Shown: positions 19,357-28,206, counted from the stretch's first letter. The stretch: DNA of 64,000 nt from Affinundibacterium nitidum (GCF_014284155.1 NZ_JACOFZ010000001.1:620001-684000); one strand, 5' to 3'. Made by a program: numbers and translations. The notes: generated by a model from the letters alone, not told the origin.

Positions 19357-20202
19357 TCACTTACCTTCGCTGATTTTGAAAACCCGACGTACCTGATCTG
19401 GCACGGGAAAATCTGTTCTTATCGGTGCCCTTGTTACTGACCTGTTGTATGCGGAGGGATAAATTCGATCAACAAAACTTGATTCATCGCCATTGTCAAA
19501 TCGAGTCGAGAGTGCGACCCTTAACCGATTCTTTTCGCCATCGATAGCGCTACGATGAACTGTAAACAAAGACATAAACACAACGTCACCTGGTTCTGCT
19601 TCTAACTTAACGAATTGATCTTCCCGGTAGTGCTTTGGATCCAATTGCCACTGCGCTTTTTCATCTGAAATTGTGGGTATCAAGCCCTGCATATGGCTAC
19701 CTGGAATTACTTCAAGTGGGAAATTGCTCGAGTCCACTTTCACAAGTGGCAACCACACTACTACTCCATCCAAACTCCCTTGCACCGAAGGAAAATCTTG
19801 ATGAGCCGATATACCAAAGTAGCCGTCTTGAATGCGTAATTCATGGGACATAATTAAAACTATCTGACCGCCAGGCACGAAAATATCACTCCATACAAAT
19901 TGATCACGCAAAAACTGGATTATTTTTTCATGATGCATTAACTGATACACATCAAGTTTCCGCCAGAGAGCGGACACAGTCTTCTTGTATTGAGAAAGAT
20001 TCTTGTGAAATAGTCGCTGCATAAGTTCAAACAACAAACCGTCCGAAAAATCCTCGGATGAATGAGACAATTTAAGCTGTTCAACAAAATTTTTGATCAA
20101 CGAGTCACGAACACGTAAAACATCAGCTTTGGGCAACAAACCATTCGCTACATAATATCCGTCACGGCAATATTGCTTGACGACTGCACCACGTTTTTTC
20201 AT
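19357..20202 (-). CDS. PhyH-type Fe(II)/2-oxoglutarate dioxygenase
   Basis: 281 residues. PhyH family features: a metal-binding HQD in SAHQDFPS, EVIPGSHMQG, an EPGDVVFM turn and a distal His in FTVHRSAIDGEKNRLR with the following Arg available for 2-oxoglutarate. Its ATG directly follows the TAA of the upstream gene (TAAATG), and its stop lies two bases before the next ATG. Very tight packing supports a single operon. Two different dioxygenases in one glycan cluster suggest two separate oxidation steps. The substrate is not predictable from sequence. Confidence 0.8.
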   Translation of the reverse strand: MKKRGAVVKQYCRDGYYVANGLLPKADVLRVRDSLIKNFVEQLKLSHSSEDFSDGLLFELMQRLFHKNLSQYKKTVSALWRKLDVYQLMHHEKIIQFLRDQFVWSDIFVPGGQIVLIMSHELRIQDGYFGISAHQDFPSVQGSLDGVVVWLPLVKVDSSNFPLEVIPGSHMQGLIPTISDEKAQWQLDPKHYREDQFVKLEAEPGDVVFMSLFTVHRSAIDGEKNRLRVALSTRFDNGDESSFVDRIYPSAYNRSVTRAPIRTDFPVPDQVRRVFKISEGK

Positions 20203-21171
20203 TTAAGGACACTCCGAATTTGATAAATGACATAATCGCGCGATACCAATCCCTGTTTGTCCAAAGCCATTACCGTTGTATAGCATATAGGTTTGATCGA
20301 GATGAGAAAACACATCGGGGTAGGCCTGCATAAATGAATCCCATCCTTCCTCACTGAGTGCAATTCCCGCCATCTCGTCCATTCTCAGCCATTGAATACC
20401 ATCTGTTGATTCTGCATATCCAATCCTATAGCTAGCATTTCGATCGGAACTGTAATTAACCAATTTCCGATAGCAGAACCACATTTGGTAGGTATTACCA
20501 CGTTTTAGAACACTTGCCCGCGCTACTGCTCCCTCTTCATCGTCCTTAAAATCAATCGCAACTTGACCATATCTGCGCCAATGAATCCCATCATCTGACT
20601 CTGCATATTTTAGGTGATAGCGAGGTTCTGCCTTCCCATTGACCATCCTCCATTCTGTACACGACAAATACCAATTACGCCAAATACCGTTTTCAATCTG
20701 AATACATGCGGTCGCACAGAAAAATGGCTCATCATGGCTTCTATCCATCACGGGTCCATTGAAAAGCCGGCGATAGCTTGCACCATCATCTTCACTAATC
20801 GCTAAGCCAATTGAATTGTGGTAAGGAATTGTGTTTCTCACGTTCCAACCGATGTAATACAAATATTTTGTTCCTTGATGTGTCAACACGGCGGTCGGCA
20901 TCACACCACAATCATCGAAACTTCCTAATGTTCCCAAGCCAAGAACAGGTTGCCCTTGAACAGAAATTATCTTTTGAAGATTGTTTTTATCAACAGAAAA
21001 ACGCCCTATTTGGCTACGACTATTTTGATCTCTTGCACTGAAAAAAACTTGCAATTCATCCTTGCATGACACATCAATCGTAGGCATTTGGGTATGGCTT
21101 TTAGCCCATGGCAAGTGTTCCTCTGCCCGAAAAATAACTCCTTTCTTATCCCAAACAAATGTGCGACTCAT
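20203..21171 (-). CDS. Glycosidase-like five-bladed beta-propeller protein (GH43/GH32-like)
   Basis: 322 residues with repeated blade-like segments: QVFFSARDQNSRSQIG near the start, LGTLGSFDDCGVMP, KYLYYIGWN, YLSCTEWR, HLKYAESDDGIHW, YRIGYAESTDGIQW and YMLYNGNGFGQTGIGIA. The paired YAESDDGIHWxR/YAESTDGIQWLR motifs are typical of glycosyl hydrolase 43/32-like propellers found in surface polysaccharide loci. Catalytic carboxylates cannot be assigned with confidence, so it may bind or remodel sugars rather than hydrolyse. There is no signal peptide, so it acts in the cytoplasm. Confidence 0.68.
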   Translation of the reverse strand: MSRTFVWDKKGVIFRAEEHLPWAKSHTQMPTIDVSCKDELQVFFSARDQNSRSQIGRFSVDKNNLQKIISVQGQPVLGLGTLGSFDDCGVMPTAVLTHQGTKYLYYIGWNVRNTIPYHNSIGLAISEDDGASYRRLFNGPVMDRSHDEPFFCATACIQIENGIWRNWYLSCTEWRMVNGKAEPRYHLKYAESDDGIHWRRYGQVAIDFKDDEEGAVARASVLKRGNTYQMWFCYRKLVNYSSDRNASYRIGYAESTDGIQWLRMDEMAGIALSEEGWDSFMQAYPDVFSHLDQTYMLYNGNGFGQTGIGIARLCHLSNSECP

Positions 21172-21221
21172 TCCTTAATTCCTCGCGACTAGTCAACTAC
21201 AACATTAAACACAGCACCCAA

Positions 21222-21884
21222 TTAAAAATGGATATCACGACTTGATACCGAGGACTTAACAGCCGGATTGCCTTTATAAACACTCCAAGGCTCAGTATTC
21301 TTAAACACAGCCGCCGCCATCGAGATCAAGCTACCCTCCGCAATGACTAAGCCATCTCGAATCGTAGAATTTACGCCAAAAAAACTGAAGGGTTCAACAA
21401 CACAGTGCCCTGACAAGACAACATGCGAAGTAAACATAACATGGTCTTTAATTTCGCTATGATGCCCAATGTGATTACCACTCCACATCACTACGTTATG
21501 ACCAATCGTAACGAAAGGTTGAATGGTATTGTCTTCCAGAATAAAGCAATTATCGCCAATCTGATTATTGAAATGCGTGGATTTTGAGCTGACATAGCTA
21601 ATCATTCGATAGCGCTTGGCTTTAATCTCGTGATAGACATCGTGACGAACACGATTCATCTTAGCCGGTGACATAGGTGCAAAAAAAGCGTAAGCCGTTG
21701 GAGGATAAAATGTTTCCACTGTTTCAAACGGCACAACGGGCAAACCGAAAAAGCTTGTCTCTTTTATATACGCCTGATGCACAGAGAAGGCAACAACTTC
21801 ATGCTCACTATCGTTTGTTAGGTAATAGTGCGCCAATTGGGCGAAATCATTAACACCAAAAATGATCACCTTTTCCTTAAGCAT
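21222..21884 (-). CDS. NeuD/PglD-type sugar O/N-acyltransferase
   Basis: 220 residues from ATG 21884, chosen for the strong TGGAGG seven bases upstream; a longer reading frame would overlap the preceding methyltransferase gene. The N-terminal PglD-like Rossmann part begins KVIIFGVNDFAQLAHYYL. The C-terminal part is a left-handed beta-helix of hexapeptide repeats (IGDNCFILEDNTIQPFVTIG, IGHHSEIKDHVMF) with a likely catalytic His in the GHHSEI turn, and ends with the VYKGNPA signature. It probably transfers an acetyl or related acyl group to an amino sugar made by the upstream aminotransferase. Confidence 0.82.
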   Translation of the reverse strand: MLKEKVIIFGVNDFAQLAHYYLTNDSEHEVVAFSVHQAYIKETSFFGLPVVPFETVETFYPPTAYAFFAPMSPAKMNRVRHDVYHEIKAKRYRMISYVSSKSTHFNNQIGDNCFILEDNTIQPFVTIGHNVVMWSGNHIGHHSEIKDHVMFTSHVVLSGHCVVEPFSFFGVNSTIRDGLVIAEGSLISMAAAVFKNTEPWSVYKGNPAVKSSVSSRDIHF

Positions 21885-21909
21885 ATTGCCTCCAAATAGG
21901 GGGGTCTTT

Positions 21910-22545
21910 TTAACGGTAGATGTAGACCGTATATTCATACAAGCCATAATCATTGCGGATCACAAAATTTCTACTAATATTCTTCACAAGGAAATCGGCC
22001 AACATATCCATCGGCAAATGAAATAAATCATCGCGTTCCCAATCAACATGACTCGACATCACATTAAAGGCAATTCCAAAACGTGCTTTTTCAAAGGCTA
22101 CTTGAATAAGACGACAAAAATAAAATCTCATTTCATCAAAAGTGAGATTACGCTTTTCAGTAAAAACACCATTCAATACGATATAGTCAAACATTGGCAA
22201 CTCAGTTGAGCTCTCCAATATATCCATACAATAAAAGTCGACCACAGGAAATTTTTGCTTACAAAGTTCAATGAAGTGCTGTGATAAATCAAGTCCTGAA
22301 TAAATAAGACCGTCATATGAATTTGACTGCATATATTCAAGCAGGTGCGCGGCACCACAACCAAAATCCAGAATACTTATTTCTTGTGCGGGACGCTTAG
22401 CTGGTATCAGCCCCAGCATCACACGATATCGAGTTTCAGCATCTTCAAGTTTTGGCCAATCGACACCACGATGTGAATCACCAAATTTTTCAAGGCAAGA
22501 CTCATAATGCTCCACGATATGTAGATATGATTTGTCACTTTTCAT
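21910..22545 (-). CDS. Class I SAM-dependent methyltransferase
   Basis: 211 residues. The SAM-binding motif I appears as ILDFGCGAAHLLEY, followed by an acidic end of strand 2 (YSGLDLS) and motif IV-like FDYIVLNGVF. The remaining half has no special features. It overlaps the upstream methyltransferase gene by 11 bases. The likely role is O- or N-methylation of the glycan; the acceptor is unknown. Confidence 0.82.
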   Translation of the reverse strand: MKSDKSYLHIVEHYESCLEKFGDSHRGVDWPKLEDAETRYRVMLGLIPAKRPAQEISILDFGCGAAHLLEYMQSNSYDGLIYSGLDLSQHFIELCKQKFPVVDFYCMDILESSTELPMFDYIVLNGVFTEKRNLTFDEMRFYFCRLIQVAFEKARFGIAFNVMSSHVDWERDDLFHLPMDMLADFLVKNISRNFVIRNDYGLYEYTVYIYR

Positions 22546-23644
22546 ATTGAGACTCAGTCTTAAACTTTACAAATAAGGCCTTACCACAAGAAAAAACAAA
22601 TTCAATTTTTTCGACATAACGCTCAACCAGCGTATCTCCGACCCTTTTTGGGCCATCACCGTGGACCCAAAAATAATCATCTAAAATTAAACAGCCGCCT
22701 GGTTTGATCAGCGGAACCCATAGTTCACAGTCAAGCTTCACTTTTTCAAAGTCATGATTACCATCGATATGAATAACAGAAATCTTGCCTTCGTAATTCG
22801 TCACACCAAACTCCGCGGACGTTATTTGTTTCTGTTCACAATAAACATTAAATGCGTCAACCGACTCTGCTTGATAATAATTTAGATAGCCTAAGCCCAC
22901 TGGCAAAGTGTTGACGCAAAAGTCTTGTGGCAACATTCGATAATCCCATTCGCCAGGAAGGTCAACACCGGCGGTAACTGGCGAGTCTTTTTGAATGGAT
23001 GCATGAAGCTGCCAAGGGTCTATTGCAAGCACTTTGCCTAATTCAAAACGGCGTGCCAGAAAACACATTACAGCAACAGACCTTCCTACTAAAGAACCAA
23101 TTTCTATGACATCACCTCTAGGAACGCCAGCAAATATTCCCATCATTGCAGCGATCTTCTGTTCGTTTGTTTCGCCATAAATATGTCGAGCCATACGAAA
23201 AATTGCGGCGATTTCCAAATCTTTAAGAGGCGAGACTACGCCTGCACAAGTATCAATAAAATCTCTGTATTGGTCTACCGTTCCCATCAGCTGATCAAAG
23301 CGTTTGACTTCACTCTTGATGGGCGAAGCCCCTAACAAGCGAATCGACAGATTGTTTTGCGAGATAAATTGTTCTAACCAAGTAAATACGGCTGCGACGG
23401 GTGCATAGATTGACGTGACTCGATAACTTGCAACCAACGATATAAAAGCCTCAGAAAAGTCTGTGTCGACGACATAGGGCAATAAATGCAATTCACCATA
23501 TTGACTCACAAATTCTGGATCTTTAATCGATGACGCCAAAACAAGTTTATCGCCACGTTGATTAGCAGACTCGATATACGCACATCCTTCAGGATGATTC
23601 GCTGGAAAAATCAAAGTGGCGTTGCTCATTTCAACTGCATTCAT
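22535..23644 (-). CDS. Two-domain protein with C-terminal class I methyltransferase (Methyltransf_24-like)
   Basis: 369 residues. The N-terminal 130 residues look Rossmann/pre-ATP-grasp-like (NATLIFPANHPEGCAYIES; SIYAPVAAVFTWLEQF) but no ATP-grasp domain follows. Residues about 170-365 form a methyltransferase with VIEIGSLVGRSVAV as motif I, VLAIDPW, VIHIDGNHDFEKV and LILDDYFWVHGDGPK, the class often seen with macrocin-O-methyltransferase or cephalosporin hydroxylase-like proteins. The ATG overlaps the upstream stop by four bases. It likely methylates the sugar or its acyl substituent; the role of the N-terminal domain is unknown. Confidence 0.72.
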   Translation of the reverse strand: MNAVEMSNATLIFPANHPEGCAYIESANQRGDKLVLASSIKDPEFVSQYGELHLLPYVVDTDFSEAFISLVASYRVTSIYAPVAAVFTWLEQFISQNNLSIRLLGASPIKSEVKRFDQLMGTVDQYRDFIDTCAGVVSPLKDLEIAAIFRMARHIYGETNEQKIAAMMGIFAGVPRGDVIEIGSLVGRSVAVMCFLARRFELGKVLAIDPWQLHASIQKDSPVTAGVDLPGEWDYRMLPQDFCVNTLPVGLGYLNYYQAESVDAFNVYCEQKQITSAEFGVTNYEGKISVIHIDGNHDFEKVKLDCELWVPLIKPGGCLILDDYFWVHGDGPKRVGDTLVERYVEKIEFVFSCGKALFVKFKTESQYEK

Positions 23645-24366
23645 ATGAAGTCTCTTTGAAGTAGCATTTTCTTTATTTCAGAAATAGGGTTATACATCAT
23701 TACATCAATTATGGAGAGTCCTGGCACAAATTCAGATACCGTTCCCTTCTTTCCTAGATTATGTTTTTGCAGGTAGGAATTCAGCTGAGGTTTTATAAAT
23801 TCCAATTGAATTTCTTGCGCTGAGAAATTCGTCTTATTGTATAAATCTATTCCACCGGGCAAATTCACATACCGGCCAGCACGCTCCAACTTACAAATAT
23901 CTAAAATTCGTGGTTCTGCATGCAGATGTTGATTATGAAAATGAGCAGACGAACAAATTAGCTCGGTCTGAATATCCAACAACTGCATCATGACTTGTAG
24001 GCTATAAATAATGAACTCGACTAGATGATTTGTCGAATTCAAAAATATGCTCTCAACAACGGGATAAACTTCTTGAAAATAAGGTGCATCTTTGTACGAC
24101 TGCCCTATCATCTTTAGTATCTTACTTACTCGGACAACATCTCCCACCAGCTCAACTTCATTAATTTGAGCCCGTTGTGGCGCATTCTTAACAGGCAAGG
24201 TAAACAAATGTGCCTCACCGTTCAACAAAATTCTATTTCGATGAACCCACCCGCGCTTTATAAATTGCACGTCATCGAACAACACAAAACGATCAACCGC
24301 TGCAATTAATTGGAAATAGCCTATATAAGGTAAAAAATATGGCTGCATAACAGCGATGCTCTTCAT
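23641..24366 (-). CDS. WbqC family protein
   Basis: 241 residues, complete. WbqC family landmarks: MQPYFLPYIGYFQLIAAVD, FVLFDDVQFIKRGWVHRN and a C-terminal SIIDVMMYN segment. The family occurs next to sugar aminotransferases in O-antigen and glycan loci, but its biochemical role is not settled; it is often thought to act in nucleotide-sugar tailoring. Here its start overlaps the aminotransferase stop by four bases (ATGA), so the two are almost certainly used together. Confidence 0.85.
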   Translation of the reverse strand: MKSIAVMQPYFLPYIGYFQLIAAVDRFVLFDDVQFIKRGWVHRNRILLNGEAHLFTLPVKNAPQRAQINEVELVGDVVRVSKILKMIGQSYKDAPYFQEVYPVVESIFLNSTNHLVEFIIYSLQVMMQLLDIQTELICSSAHFHNQHLHAEPRILDICKLERAGRYVNLPGGIDLYNKTNFSAQEIQLEFIKPQLNSYLQKHNLGKKGTVSEFVPGLSIIDVMMYNPISEIKKMLLQRDFI

Positions 24367-25496
24367 AACTCTCCAGCATTTTTTATCAAATGAATGACTA
24401 ACTCTAAGGAATCATCGGTTAATGCAGGAAAGATTGGTAAACACAGAACTTTTGACGCCAATTGACGAGCTACAATTAGATTTCCATGTTCCGCTGATGG
24501 CAATCCTCGGTACATAGGAAACTCCGTAATTAACGGATAGAAATACCGCCGAGCAAAAATATTATGCTGTTTTAAACGTGCAAACAAGGTATCTCGATCA
24601 ATTGGATATGCATCTTCAAGTAACACTGGGAAATAAGCGAAGTTCGGCACTTCGCCGGCAACATCCTCAAGATAACGAAGCCCTTTCAAGTCTTTGAAGG
24701 CGGCGCGATATCTATCTGAAATACGCTTGCGCTTCGCTAATGCAACGTCAATTCCCTTAAGTTGCAATAGTCCAAAAGCAGCATTGACCTCACTCATCTT
24801 GCCATTGATGCCTAAAGACACGACCGTCGCGTCATCTACAAAACCAAAATTCTTTAAATGATCAATACGACGTTTATCTTTTTCACTATGGCAGACAATT
24901 GCGCCACCTTCAAAGGTATTAAATACTTTGGTCGCATGAAAACTTAATACCGACAAGTCTCCATGATTAAGAATACTTCCTTCTGCATTTTGAACACCAA
25001 AAGCATGTGCGGCGTCGTAAATCACTTTTAGTCCATAGTTGTCGGCAATTTTTTCAATACGATCAACATCACATGGATGCCCATAACAATGTACAGGCAA
25101 GATCGCCGTCGTTTGCGGTGTGATTGCCGCCTCGATTTTTGCAGGGTCCAAGTTCATAGAATTGGGATCTATGTCGACAAATACGGGCTTGATTCCGTTC
25201 CATAGTAATGAGTGCGCCGTAGCGACAAACGAATAAGGTGTCGTTATTACTTCGCCGGTAATTCGCAAAGCCTGTAATGCAGTTACTAACGCGATTGTGC
25301 CATTAGTAAATAGGGATATATGTTTTACGCCCAAGTAAGCGGCAAGTTCAGCTTCTAGCTGCTGATGAAACGGACCATTATTTGTGAGCTGTTTGTTCTC
25401 CCAAATTTCCTGTAGGTATGGAATAAACTCTGCAAGAGGTGGTAACAACGGTTGTGTGACAAACAAGGGATTTTGCGGCACTTTTAACTCAGTCAT
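24363..25496 (-). CDS. DegT/DnrJ/EryC1/StrS-family sugar aminotransferase (VioA-like)
   Basis: 377 residues from ATG 25496 (TAGGA six bases upstream); an in-frame ATG at 25511 is the alternative. PLP enzyme with the internal-aldimine Lys in SFHATKVFNTFEGGA, the PLP phosphate-binding TNGTIALVTAL and Asp in IYDAAHAFG. The sequence style (LTNNGPFHQQLE, PYSFVATAHSLLWNG) resembles aminotransferases making 4-amino-4,6-dideoxyhexoses such as dTDP-viosamine. The regiochemistry is inference. It would supply an amino-sugar nucleotide for the neighbouring acyltransferase and GT41 enzyme. Confidence 0.85.
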   Translation of the reverse strand: MTELKVPQNPLFVTQPLLPPLAEFIPYLQEIWENKQLTNNGPFHQQLEAELAAYLGVKHISLFTNGTIALVTALQALRITGEVITTPYSFVATAHSLLWNGIKPVFVDIDPNSMNLDPAKIEAAITPQTTAILPVHCYGHPCDVDRIEKIADNYGLKVIYDAAHAFGVQNAEGSILNHGDLSVLSFHATKVFNTFEGGAIVCHSEKDKRRIDHLKNFGFVDDATVVSLGINGKMSEVNAAFGLLQLKGIDVALAKRKRISDRYRAAFKDLKGLRYLEDVAGEVPNFAYFPVLLEDAYPIDRDTLFARLKQHNIFARRYFYPLITEFPMYRGLPSAEHGNLIVARQLASKVLCLPIFPALTDDSLELVIHLIKNAGEL

Positions 25497-25545
25497 GTTA
25501 AATCCTAGCAAAATTCAATCTGATGTTGGGCCAGCTCTAAGGCAA

Positions 25546-28014
25546 TTAATTTTCTGGGATCTCAAATGCGTCTAATGGCATACCAGAACACCAATTTAAC
25601 CACATTTGTTTTAAAGCACTTGCCAGATAGTTTGCTATACGATCTGGTTGAAATTTAGGTGACGCTAAGCAGCGACTTCTCAGATTTTTCCTTATATCTG
25701 CCAAAGCGTTGCGATTCTTGGACCAAAACACACCTAATTCAATAAAAGTTTTTTCGTCCTTTGCAACCATCTCCTGCAAACCTGCATGCGTCATCAGACA
25801 ATAACCATTACGCGATACCAGTTGATTACCTTCGATACTCAATGTTGGCACTCCCATCCATAATCCGTGCAAAGTAGTGGTAGCGCCGTTGTATGGGAAA
25901 GCATCAATACACAAATCAATTTGCTTATATTGTTCAAGATAAACAGGCATACTTGAACGATAAAACACAATTAGTCGGCCTCGGTCGATTCCACGACGTT
26001 CAAATCGCTGGATAAATTCTTCCAGCTGCTCGAATCCCGTTGGAATGGACCCTAAAAACAATTTGGAAGCAGGAACTTCGTGCATCAGCCTACACCAAAT
26101 GGCAATAGTTTCCTCATTGATTTTGCTGATACGATTGAAAGTACCAAACGTAAACCAATCCTTTTCCAAACTTGGCAAAGGAGAGATTTCCGGCGCTAAT
26201 TCAAACGGCTCGAACGGTGCAGAACTGGGCAAATTACAAAGCTTTTCTGTAAAATATCGAGATTGTTCTTGAATTGGGGTTAAAGAACTTTCACTGATAA
26301 AATAGTCCATTGCACCCAAGCCCGTCGTCCCTGGATAACCAATCCATGACACCGCAATTGGTGCTGGCTTCATTGCGAAAAGCGTAAGTCGATTATTTGA
26401 AGTATGCCCGGAGAGGTCGACGAGGATATCAATACTGTCTTTTCTAATCAGTTCATATACATCGTGGTCATTGCGATGTTTGATAACTGCCCATGAAAAA
26501 AAGAACTGCTTAAGCTTTTCGGTGACCTTGTCAAAGGTATCTCCGTTGTAATAAGCATGCAATTTAAAACTGGAATTCGCAGACAAATTTTTTAATATGG
26601 GTCCAACAAAAGAAGCAACAGCATGGTTATTGAAATCTCCAGAAACAAATCCAACGTTCAAAACGCGTTGCGCATTTTTTGAGCGCCCGTCTGTTTCCCA
26701 AGTTTGTTTGAGAGCTGATTCGTGAATTTTGCCAAACGACCGATGTTGCGAGAAAAGTTCTTCCGGACTAATCGCAGCTGATTCGGTCAACATAAAGAGG
26801 AGACTTGTATGCGCCTCACTGTCTCTCTGGTTTACTGCCAAAGCCATCCGAAAATATCTCTCTGCACTAGTAAGATCAAAATCTAATGTTTGACTAATCT
26901 GTCCAAGGCACCGCAATGCACCCCCAAGTTGCGGATCGAGTTCGATAGCTTTCAGAAAATAGGGTTTCGCCTGATCGTACTTCTTTTCTCTAAAGTAGAC
27001 GCTTCCAATATTATTGTACGCATCTGCAAACTTCGGATTAAGTTCGATTGCTCGACGCAATTGGGTCAATGACTCTTCATTTTTACCGAGTTTGTGCAAA
27101 ATTGATCCAAGGGCGTTGCAAACATCTGGGGAACTAGGCGCTGCTTTTAAGGCTTTCTTTGCCTCGACTAACGCTTTTTCGAGCTCGCCCTTTTCCTTAA
27201 GAATCCCGACTAAGTTGACCCGCGCTATGTAAAAGTCTTTATCAAAACGGATCATCATCCGCAAATAAGACTCAGCCTCATCCAATTTCCCCTGCTTTCG
27301 AAGGCAATTGCCGAGGTTATTATATGCAGCAACCAATTGGGGATTAAGCCTAATTGCTTGGCGAAAGTGTTTTTCAGCTTCTCCTAGAGAGTTTTGCTTA
27401 CTTAATAGAGAGGCTAAATTGAAATGAGCAATTGCATCTTTCGGTAGGAGTTGTACTGCAATTTCCATCGCATATTGACTTTCTATATACCGCCCTTGAT
27501 CAAACAATGAAATGCCCAGGAATCTCCATGACACACCGTCTTCAAGCTTGATACTAATTAAATGCGACGCTAGCCTATCTAGATCAAGGTATCGCCCTTC
27601 GCGATATAGAAGTTCAAGCGACTCGCTTGCATTAGGGAAGATTAATTCATCATTGAACTGTTGGCGTGCAATTTCGATGGCTTCCCTTGAAGCCGATGAA
27701 TCATTAAAAGTTTGTATCAGTCGAATATATGAATGCCAGTAAATAATACTTTGTGGAGCCAATTGAATTGCGTTCTCGAGACATGGCAGCGCATCTTGAG
27801 TCGCTCCGACTTTAGTCAAGATATCCCCTAACATAAATTTCGCTAGTGGTTGATCTGGTTGTACGTTGAGAACTTGATTAAGGAATGTGATTGCGGCCTC
27901 AAATTCATTTTGATCAATCTGCTGCTTCGCTTTGGTAAGTAAAAGAGCAATATCCTGATCATTCAAGACATCTTTTCTTGGCATTGCTGTCGCCACAGGC
28001 TTCTCAAACTCCAT
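25546..28014 (-). CDS. TPR plus OGT-like (GT41) glycosyltransferase, candidate flagellin O-glycosyltransferase
   Basis: 822 residues from ATG 28014, preceded by GGGAGC at good spacing (an ATG four codons upstream is the alternative). Residues about 20-400 are tandem TPR repeats (for example AHFNLASLLSKQNSLGEAEKHF and its copies). Residues about 410-815 match the SPINDLY/O-GlcNAc transferase catalytic region: NVGFVSGDFNNHAVASF, DILVDLSGHTSNNRL, PVSWIGYPGT-like AVSWIGYPGTTG, and IDLCIDAFPYNGATTT followed by VPTLSIEG. There is no signal peptide, so it acts in the cytoplasm. The first gene of the operon, divergent from fliC with a 311-bp gap, it is the obvious candidate to modify flagellin Ser/Thr. 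Confidence 0.88.
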   Translation of the reverse strand: MEFEKPVATAMPRKDVLNDQDIALLLTKAKQQIDQNEFEAAITFLNQVLNVQPDQPLAKFMLGDILTKVGATQDALPCLENAIQLAPQSIIYWHSYIRLIQTFNDSSASREAIEIARQQFNDELIFPNASESLELLYREGRYLDLDRLASHLISIKLEDGVSWRFLGISLFDQGRYIESQYAMEIAVQLLPKDAIAHFNLASLLSKQNSLGEAEKHFRQAIRLNPQLVAAYNNLGNCLRKQGKLDEAESYLRMMIRFDKDFYIARVNLVGILKEKGELEKALVEAKKALKAAPSSPDVCNALGSILHKLGKNEESLTQLRRAIELNPKFADAYNNIGSVYFREKKYDQAKPYFLKAIELDPQLGGALRCLGQISQTLDFDLTSAERYFRMALAVNQRDSEAHTSLLFMLTESAAISPEELFSQHRSFGKIHESALKQTWETDGRSKNAQRVLNVGFVSGDFNNHAVASFVGPILKNLSANSSFKLHAYYNGDTFDKVTEKLKQFFFSWAVIKHRNDHDVYELIRKDSIDILVDLSGHTSNNRLTLFAMKPAPIAVSWIGYPGTTGLGAMDYFISESSLTPIQEQSRYFTEKLCNLPSSAPFEPFELAPEISPLPSLEKDWFTFGTFNRISKINEETIAIWCRLMHEVPASKLFLGSIPTGFEQLEEFIQRFERRGIDRGRLIVFYRSSMPVYLEQYKQIDLCIDAFPYNGATTTLHGLWMGVPTLSIEGNQLVSRNGYCLMTHAGLQEMVAKDEKTFIELGVFWSKNRNALADIRKNLRSRCLASPKFQPDRIANYLASALKQMWLNWCSGMPLDAFEIPEN

Positions 28015-28206
28015 TTTTGCTCCCATTTTTTACTACGGAACAGCAGAATTAATCACACAATTTAGTCAAATATTAACAAAATCTAATGAATTCAAAACTG
28101 AAAATAGGCATAAAAAGACCCTCAAGTATTTTGAAATGCTGCCGTTTAACGGAATCTCAAAAAAAAGTTTATAGCAAAAATAAAAAATTTACTTTAGGCA
28201 ACTCCT

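Noticed and set aside
18545-28014. Glycan operon considered as an O-antigen cluster
   Set aside because: No Wzx/Wzy, polysaccharide polymerase or membrane glycosyltransferase is present, and the only transferase is a cytoplasmic protein-glycosylating GT41 type; a flagellin target fits better.
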